This document shows positions 1-3,838 of a stretch of DNA of 9,575 nt, in pieces. Position 1 is the stretch's first letter. Each line of letters opens with the position of its first letter. The notes under the pieces are model-generated. The model was not told the DNA's origin, ran no database searches, and was given only the letters and a program-made list of their open reading frames with translations. A program made the translations under genes and the position numbers. The stretch is from Pseudomonadota bacterium (GTDB taxonomy: Bacteria; Chloroflexota; Ktedonobacteria; Ktedonobacterales; JACDGC01): assembly GCA_021323815.1 (NCBI GenBank), contig JAJPKG010000472.1:1-9575 (forward strand), given 5' to 3'.

Positions 1-1
1 C

Positions 2-859
2 ACGCCAGTCGGCAAATCCACGGCGAACGCCGGCGGCACCAAAACACCGACGCGCCCACAAGCAAGCGGCACTCTCACCGGCAGTGGCGCGCGTGCCGCG
101 AATGGCGCGGTCGCCAACAAATCCGCCACCCGGGCTGCCCTGGCCGAGACGCAAGAAGAAGCCTTCAAGACCAAACGTGACGAACGCCGCGAACAGCGTC
201 TGGCCAGCATCAATCAGGTGCGTGCCACCCGCGCCGCAGCCCTGCGCAAGAAGAAGCAGCAGGCCAAGATCCGCCAGTATGGCACCATCGCCGCCATCGT
301 CATCGCCTTCTTGCTTATCTTTGGCTTAATCGCGCTGCTGATCCACAACCTCAGCGCGCCGGCCCACGCGCAGATCACCGGCCAGTATGGGCGGAATATC
401 GCCTGTGAGTCAATGGAAGAGGCGGCGGTGCATTACCATGCCAACTTGCAGATCATCATCAACGGCAAGAGCGAGCCGGTACCCGCCGGCGTTGGTTTCA
501 GCCCCAACCCGGCGATGGCCACGTGCCTTTACTGGCTGCACACGCACGACAACAGCGGCGTCATTCACATCGAAGCGCCGCAAGGTTCGGCCACGCGCCA
601 GTTCTTGTTGGGCGATTTCTTCGCCATTTGGGCGCAAGATCCCGCCAATTCCATTGCGTTTGGCGCGCCGGAACTGACGGCCACCAACTTCTTTGGGCAT
701 CCCATCGACAAAAACCATCCGCTGACGGTCTATGTCGATGGTAAGCTGTATACGGGCGATCCCAACCAGATCGTGCTGAAACCGCACGAAAATATCTGGC
801 TGGAATATGGCACGCCGTTGGTGCCGCCGACGCCCTATACCTTCCCTGCTGGGGAGTAA
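2..859 (+). CDS. Membrane-anchored protein with His-rich extracytoplasmic domain (5' end outside window)
   Basis: The reading frame is open from the first bases to the TAA at 857-859, so the start lies upstream; the GTG at 218 is probably internal. Seen in order: a Gly/Ala/Thr/Ser-rich stretch, a charged segment rich in Glu, Arg, Lys and Gln that may form a coiled coil (about 150-275), one hydrophobic membrane helix (about 281-346), then roughly 165 residues outside the membrane. That domain carries HYHANL, GVGF, CLYWLHTHD, GVIHIE and a later FFAIW. The basic residues before the helix suggest a cytoplasmic N-terminus (positive-inside rule). The clustered His residues (HYH, HTHD, HIE) suggest metal binding, but that is inference. 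I recall similar hypothetical proteins in Chloroflexota but cannot name a characterised family. No enzyme function is assigned. Confidence 0.8.
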   Translation, partial: TPVGKSTANAGGTKTPTRPQASGTLTGSGARAANGAVANKSATRAALAETQEEAFKTKRDERREQRLASINQVRATRAAALRKKKQQAKIRQYGTIAAIVIAFLLIFGLIALLIHNLSAPAHAQITGQYGRNIACESMEEAAVHYHANLQIIINGKSEPVPAGVGFSPNPAMATCLYWLHTHDNSGVIHIEAPQGSATRQFLLGDFFAIWAQDPANSIAFGAPELTATNFFGHPIDKNHPLTVYVDGKLYTGDPNQIVLKPHENIWLEYGTPLVPPTPYTFPAGE

Positions 860-861
860 AT

Positions 862-896
862 CCTCCCCTCTCTCGCTTTGTTGGTGAGGGGATGGG
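862..896. repeat. Short C/G palindromic intergenic repeat
   Basis: CCCCTC at 865-870 pairs with GAGGGG at 886-891 around a 15-base loop, and the flanks are CCTCCCC and GATGGGG. The style matches the larger element at 6015-6153: a C-rich left arm, a G-rich right arm and a GGGGATGGGG-like end. On the minus strand it would read SPTKRERGG, a typical translation of this kind of interspersed palindrome. There is no T-run, so it is not itself a good terminator. Confidence 0.5.
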
Positions 897-914
897 GCAA
901 ATGTGCGACAATAG

Positions 915-949
915 ATGGGCAGGGATGCATCATCCCTGCCCATTGTTTT
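915..949 (+). terminator. Strong intrinsic terminator before purC
   Basis: Arms 915-926 (ATGGGCAGGGAT) and 932-943 (ATCCCTGCCCAT) match perfectly over 12 base pairs with a 5-base loop, followed by TGTTTT at 944-949. It lies 56 bases after the stop of the upstream gene, so it most simply ends that transcript. It also sits 18 bases before the purC start codon. purC must therefore be transcribed through it, or from a promoter I could not identify confidently. Confidence 0.75.
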
Positions 950-967
950 GGGGATTGAGGTGTCGTG

Positions 968-1867
968 ATGCCCGATGTGGTGATGAATGTCGATCTGCCC
1001 TTGCCGCGCTTTGGCAGCGGCAAAGTGCGCGAAACCTTTGATCTGGGCGACCGGCTGCTGATGGTGACGACCGATCGCCTGTCGGCTTTTGACGTGGTGA
1101 TGCGCGAGGGCATTCCACACAAGGGCGAGGTGCTCACGCGCCTGTCGGCCTTCTGGTTCAGGCAGACCAGCGACATCGTGGCCAACCACCTCATCAGCAT
1201 CGATCCGGCGGATTTTCCCCCTGAAGTGCAGCCCCAGCGCGATCTGCTGGCCGGGCGTGCCATGCTGGTGAAAAAGGCGCAGCGCATTGACTTTGAGTGC
1301 GTGGTGCGCGGCTATCTCGCGGGTTCCGGCTGGAAAGATTACCAGGCGACGGGAGTGGTGTGCGGCATCAGTCTGCCCCCCGGCATGCGCCAAGCAGAGC
1401 GGCTGCCGGAGCCGATCTTCACCCCCGCCACCAAAGCCGCCAGCGGCCACGACATGAATTGCACTCTGGCGGATGTCGCCGCCGCCGTGGGCGAAGATCT
1501 TGCCCATACACTGCGCGACACCAGCATTGCACTCTATACCTTCGCGGCGGAACTCGCCATCGATCGGGGGATCATCATCGCCGACACCAAGTTCGAGTTT
1601 GGGCTGCTGGATGGCGACCTCATTGTCATCGACGAGATGCTCACCCCCGACTCGTCGCGCTTCTGGGCGGCGGGCGAATATGCCCCAGGCACCTCGCCGC
1701 CGAGCTTCGACAAACAGTTTGTGCGTGACTGGCTGGAAGCGCAGCACTGGAATAAAACGCCCCCGCCGCCATCTCTGCCGCCTGATGTCATCGCCGGCAC
1801 CGCCGCGCGCTATCAAGAGGCATATGAATGGCTGACGGGAGATGAATTTACCCCGCTGGGGCGATAA
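968..1867 (+). CDS. purC: Phosphoribosylaminoimidazole-succinocarboxamide synthase (SAICAR synthetase)
   Basis: Cytosolic enzyme of de novo purine synthesis: it joins CAIR and L-aspartate using ATP to give SAICAR, ADP and phosphate. The product is 299 residues, usual for the longer bacterial/fungal type. Family motifs visible in order: GSGKVRETFDLGD with TTDRLSAFDVV near the N-terminus (nucleotide-binding lobe), GEVLTRLSAFWF, RGYLAGSGWKDY, PIFTPATKA followed by GHD, ADTKFEFGL, and VIDEMLTPDSSRFW near residues 215-240. I chose ATG 968 rather than GTG 965 because GAGG at 957-960 lies 7 bases before it; GTG would leave only 4. The stop is TAA at 1865-1867. It converges on the BON-domain gene with a 3-base gap. 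No other purine gene is in the window, so purC appears isolated here. Confidence 0.96.
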   Translation: MPDVVMNVDLPLPRFGSGKVRETFDLGDRLLMVTTDRLSAFDVVMREGIPHKGEVLTRLSAFWFRQTSDIVANHLISIDPADFPPEVQPQRDLLAGRAMLVKKAQRIDFECVVRGYLAGSGWKDYQATGVVCGISLPPGMRQAERLPEPIFTPATKAASGHDMNCTLADVAAAVGEDLAHTLRDTSIALYTFAAELAIDRGIIIADTKFEFGLLDGDLIVIDEMLTPDSSRFWAAGEYAPGTSPPSFDKQFVRDWLEAQHWNKTPPPPSLPPDVIAGTAARYQEAYEWLTGDEFTPLGR

Positions 1868-1869
1868 TG

Positions 1870-1896
1870 ATCACCGCGAGCCGGCGGTGGTGTTTT
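1870..1896 (+). terminator. Probable purC terminator inside the 3' end of the convergent gene
   Basis: 1870-1877 (ATCACCGC) pairs with 1884-1891 (GCGGTGGT) over 8 pairs including one G-U, with a 6-base loop, followed by G and TTTT at 1893-1896. It begins 2 bases after the purC stop and lies within the last codons of the convergent BON gene. The T-run is short, so the call is moderate. Confidence 0.5.
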
Positions 1897-2647
1897 GGTT
1901 CTGGTTCACGCCCTGACCGCTGGTCTGATATTGGCCCGTTTGCTGGCCGACCAACTGGCGCTGCACGTGCAACTGGTTATGTACGTCCTTCACGCCGGTG
2001 ACAGATTCTGCGATGTCTTCTGCCAGCCGCTTGCTCTGACGATCTTCCACCGTGCCGGTGAGCGTCACTTCGCCGTTCTTCACGGTCACGTTGATATCTG
2101 AGGCGTCGATGTGACCGTGTTGTGTCAGGCGATTATTGATGTCGTCGCGGATCATCTCGTCTGATCGCTGGAAGCTGCGCGGTCCCTTGCCGGTGTGCGG
2201 TCCGGGGACGAAATAATAATACTCCATGTAGTAGACGTCATTCCATCCCTGGCCCTGGTTGCCGCCAAAGCGGGGATTAGAGCCGGAGCCGGTGAACTCA
2301 TCCGGGTAGCTCCGGCCAGAGAAGCCCAGGTTGCCGTAGGGCTGGTTATAACCACCTTGGCCGTAACCATAGTTGCCCTGATTATATCCCTGGCGGCCCC
2401 ATGGACCCTGCTCTTGGCGACCGCCCCACTGGCCGTAATTCCCCTGGCCATAGGGACCCTGGTTGCCATAGCCATAGCCTTGCCCGTAATTTTGGGCGTA
2501 GCGCTCGCGGTCATAAAAGGTGCCTGGCCCGCCGCCATAGCGTTCGCGGTCCCAACGGCCATACCGCCCGCGATCTTGCATGCCAAAGCGGCGCTGCTGC
2601 TCGTCATAGTCATAATCGCGGTCGAAATCGGGATACCTGTCGTACAT
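1871..2647 (-). CDS. BON-domain protein with Gly/Tyr/Gln-rich low-complexity N-terminal region
   Basis: 258 residues, no signal peptide and no membrane helix, so probably cytoplasmic. Residues 1-37 are acidic/basic and rich in Tyr, Asp and Arg. About 38-107 is low complexity, with repeats such as YGQGYGYGNQGPYGQGNYGQ. Residues 150-160 carry GPHTGKGPRSF. About 162-229 form one BON domain (SDEMIRDDINNRL, then INVTVKNGEVTLTGTV, then VTGVKDVHNQL). The tail is rich in Gln, Asn and Gly. BON domains bind phospholipid or other hydrophobic ligands in OsmY-type proteins; many cytoplasmic ones have unknown roles and are stress-linked. I start at the ATG ending at 2647 because AAGGAG lies about 10 bases upstream. 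An in-frame ATG 22 codons earlier lacks such a site and adds a Cys/Arg-rich stretch unlike the rest. Ligand and function are not assigned. Confidence 0.9.
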   Translation of the reverse strand: MYDRYPDFDRDYDYDEQQRRFGMQDRGRYGRWDRERYGGGPGTFYDRERYAQNYGQGYGYGNQGPYGQGNYGQWGGRQEQGPWGRQGYNQGNYGYGQGGYNQPYGNLGFSGRSYPDEFTGSGSNPRFGGNQGQGWNDVYYMEYYYFVPGPHTGKGPRSFQRSDEMIRDDINNRLTQHGHIDASDINVTVKNGEVTLTGTVEDRQSKRLAEDIAESVTGVKDVHNQLHVQRQLVGQQTGQYQTSGQGVNQNQNTTAGSR

Positions 2648-2799
2648 CGTGTCCGTTCTCCTTCTTTCCAGCGCAACACACAGGGGATGACAGCGCGTCA
2701 TGCCCCCTGACACGCCGGCACGCTCGCGGTGCCAGCGACCGAGGCCGGGCGGCCTCTATGCGGATCGCGCCGCACCAACTAGACCATATCTTTCAACCG

Positions 2800-2841
2800 G
2801 GAGATAATCTCCATTTTGAAAAAAATTGCCATTGCAAAATG
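2800..2841. promoter_or_regulatory. Palindromes in the AT-rich region upstream of the BON gene, possible operator
   Basis: GGAGAT, A, ATCTCC at 2800-2812 is a perfect 13-base palindrome. Next to it CATTTTG (2812-2818) is an inverted repeat of CAAAATG (2835-2841). The sequence is much richer in A and T than its surroundings and lies about 150-195 bases upstream of the BON start. A protein-binding role is inference only. Confidence 0.3.
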
Positions 2842-2984
2842 CCGCCAAACCCGCTGAGAAACGACTCACTCTGCTCTCCCTGCGAGAGCGTTCACAGGAT
2901 AGCTTTGCAATATTAGTCACGATTTCTTCAGAAAAATTGATAGCTTTTATCATCTATCACCTGCTGATTTGGCAAAGTTCGTGT

Positions 2985-3302
2985 GGTAAAAGAGGAACGG
3001 TCGAGCCGGAGAGCTATTCGCAAGGTGGCAGCGCAGGAGCGAGGATTGACAGGAAGGCAGCTTCTGTGCCCTCTCACGCGCACCTGCCGGGCGCGGGTTC
3101 GCGTACAAGAATTGATCACTGAGTTCGCGGTTGAACGAGCGCAGCCGGAATGGTGGGTATGCCGCGTGCGCGATGGACACAGCGCCGGAGGGGCGAGCGA
3201 GGCGCTGGCATGGCAACGCGGAGAATATCCGGCGCTCTGACCGGCGAAACGGATGGTGTAGTGAGCGCCGCTGGCGGACGGCGCGTGGCTGCGCTGCCTT
3301 TT
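2985..3302 (+). other. GC-rich structured block, candidate RNA of unknown type
   Basis: Several helices can be traced. GGCAG and CTGCC enclose GAGG/CCTC and ACAGGAAG/CTTCTGT (about 3025-3090). CAGCGCC (3180-3186) pairs with GGCGCTG (3201-3207), but AGCGCCGGA (3181-3189) also pairs perfectly with TCCGGCGCT (3228-3236). These two helices exclude each other, as in a switch. TGGCAACGCGG at 3211-3221 resembles a T-box core, and the block ends in a terminator-like hairpin. I found no Stem I apical motif and no clear promoter, so neither T-box nor independent ncRNA is established. Confidence 0.25.
3276..3302 (+). terminator. Terminator-like hairpin upstream of the T-box promoter
   Basis: GGACGGCGC at 3276-3284 pairs with GCGCTGCC at 3291-3298 (one bulged A, one G-U), with a 6-base loop, followed directly by TTTT at 3299-3302. 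No gene is known to end here, so it would terminate an unidentified transcript from the structured block. Confidence 0.35.
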
Positions 3303-3387
3303 CCCCACCGTCACGCAGCGTGGTGGTGGGGTGGGGCCGCAGGCGACCGCCCTACCAATCTCAACGGCATGCCATTGGGGCGATCCC

Positions 3388-3417
3388 CTGGCAATCTGTT
3401 GGCGGATCTGGTATACT
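3388..3417 (+). promoter_or_regulatory. Sigma-70-type promoter of the T-box/thrBC operon
   Basis: The -10 box TATACT at 3412-3417 matches 5 of 6 consensus bases and has an extended TGG just before it (3409-3411). A -35-like CTGGCA lies at 3388-3393 (4 of 6 matches to TTGACA) with an 18-base spacer. The start point would be near 3424, just before Stem I of the T-box, which supports the call. The -35 overlaps the end of a GGGG/CCCC hairpin (3377-3388). Confidence 0.6.
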
Positions 3418-3423
3418 CATGGA

Positions 3424-3692
3424 AGAGATAGCGCTGTGCTCTGGACATGCCCGGCGAGAGATGCGCGCGAAATCAGAGAGGGGTGGCCACCGGCTGCAAG
3501 CCTTGCCCCCGCGCCCGCCAGGGATACCACCAGAGCGGCCCGCGTTCCGAAAGCGCGGCGGATCGTTCCCGTTACCCAACGCAACGAGGCCGGATGAATC
3601 GTATATCATCTCATCCGGCGAACGTGGGTGGAACCACGAAGCAGCCCCTTTGCTCTTCGTCCCCGGTGTGGGAGCGAAGGGCATTTTTATTT
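3424..3692 (+). promoter_or_regulatory. Threonine T-box riboswitch (tRNA-Thr-sensing leader)
   Basis: Stem I: 3438-3444 (GCTCTGG) pairs with 3530-3536 (CCAGAGC). Above it is the specifier loop, with 5' side 3445-3449 and 3' side ATACCA at 3524-3529. The next helix is CCCGGCG 3450-3456 with CGCC-A-GGG 3516-3523. The specifier reads ACC (3526-3528, Thr) followed by the usual A. AGAGAG (3475-3480) and GGCTGCAAGCC (3492-3502) match the AG-bulge and apical-loop motifs. Hairpins follow at 3540-3558 and 3564-3586, and Stem III is 3589-3597 with 3611-3619. Antiterminator: GGG 3626-3628 with CCC 3661-3663, bulge TGGAACC 3629-3635, and ACGAAG 3636-3641 with CTTCGT 3655-3660. The TGGA predicts a tRNA-Thr ending UCCA. 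Known mechanism: uncharged tRNA stabilises the antiterminator and allows read-through. The downstream thr genes agree with the Thr specifier. Confidence 0.92.
3646..3692 (+). terminator. T-box regulated terminator
   Basis: CCCTTTGCTC (3646-3655) pairs with GAGCGAAGGG (3672-3681) over 10 pairs including one G-U, followed by CATTTTTATTT (3682-3692). The 5' arm lies in the loop of the antiterminator and shares base 3655 with its upper helix (3636-3641 with 3655-3660). The bases that close the antiterminator (3656-3663) become the terminator loop. The two structures therefore exclude each other, as expected for a transcriptional T-box. Confidence 0.9.
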
Positions 3693-3705
3693 GGAAGGCG
3701 CGAGC

Positions 3706-3786
3706 ATGATATCCGCACACCACCATCTGCATCAGGAGCAGCACAACCGCCGACTCACCGTCGGCGGCCAGACCATCGTTTTATAG
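3706..3786 (+). CDS. Possible 26-residue leader peptide (uORF) between T-box and thrBC
   Basis: An ATG at 3706 is preceded by GGAAGG (3693-3698) with 7-base spacing, a better site than many real genes have. It opens a 26-codon frame ending in TAG at 3784-3786. The peptide has five His (HHHLH and one more), a basic pair RR, then LTVGGQTIVL. Codons 15-21 are encoded by a perfect hairpin (3747-3767). Bases 3773-3779 (CCATCGT) are complementary to 3821-3827 (ACGATGG), which overlaps the Shine-Dalgarno of thrBC, so translating this frame could open that site. It could be a chance frame in a leader. It is not Thr-rich enough for a classic attenuation peptide. Confidence 0.4.
   Translation: MISAHHHLHQEQHNRRLTVGGQTIVL
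3747..3767 (+). other. Perfect 8-bp hairpin in the leader between T-box and thrBC
   Basis: CCGCCGAC (3747-3754) pairs perfectly with GTCGGCGG (3760-3767) around the loop TCACC. A TTTTA follows only 11 bases later (3779-3783), too far for a standard intrinsic terminator. It lies wholly inside the candidate leader peptide frame, so ribosomes on that frame would melt it. Confidence 0.6.
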
Positions 3787-3838
3787 GCCCCACCACCAAC
3801 CAACGTGTCATGTTCATTCGACGATGGGAGAACCATTC

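Larger units (their letters stand above)
2648..3387. other. Long non-coding region between the BON gene and the T-box promoter
   Basis: About 740 bases with no credible gene. Open frames here are Arg/Pro-rich and fit no family. From the left there are small hairpins (GGCAC 2717-2721 with GTGCC 2729-2733; GAGGCC 2741-2746 with GGCCTC 2751-2756). Next is an AT-richer stretch at about 2790-2990 with palindromes, probably holding the BON gene promoter on the minus strand, though I see no confident -35/-10 pair. A GC-rich structured block follows at about 2985-3302. Then comes a hairpin with CCCCACC 3303-3309 and GGTGGGG 3325-3331, enclosing CACG 3312-3315 and CGTG 3319-3322. The last part has nested palindromes: CCAAT 3355-3359 with ATTGG 3374-3378, GGCATGCC at 3366-3373, and GGGG 3377-3380 with CCCC 3385-3388. 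Confidence 0.7.

Noticed and set aside
410..1816. A 468-codon open frame on the minus strand across the first gene and purC
   Set aside because: It is antisense to purC and to the His-rich protein, whose motifs are clear. Its His/Arg-rich translation fits no family and is explained by GC-rich codon use.
1851..1861. CCCC-GCT-GGGG at the purC end as a terminator for the BON gene
   Set aside because: Only four pairs and no T-run on either strand.
3150..3166. GGTGGGTATGCCGCG-like stretch as a second T-box core
   Set aside because: It has three extra bases between UGG and CCGCG compared with the T-box consensus, and no antiterminator helix could be drawn around it.
2983..3240. An 85-codon plus-strand frame in the non-coding region
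   Set aside because: Arg-rich translation without a convincing family or ribosome-binding site, overlapping strong RNA-like helices.
3824..3838. ATG at 3824 as the thrBC start
   Set aside because: The GGGAGA that should be its ribosome-binding site lies downstream of it; ATG 3839 is spaced correctly and gives the usual N-terminus.
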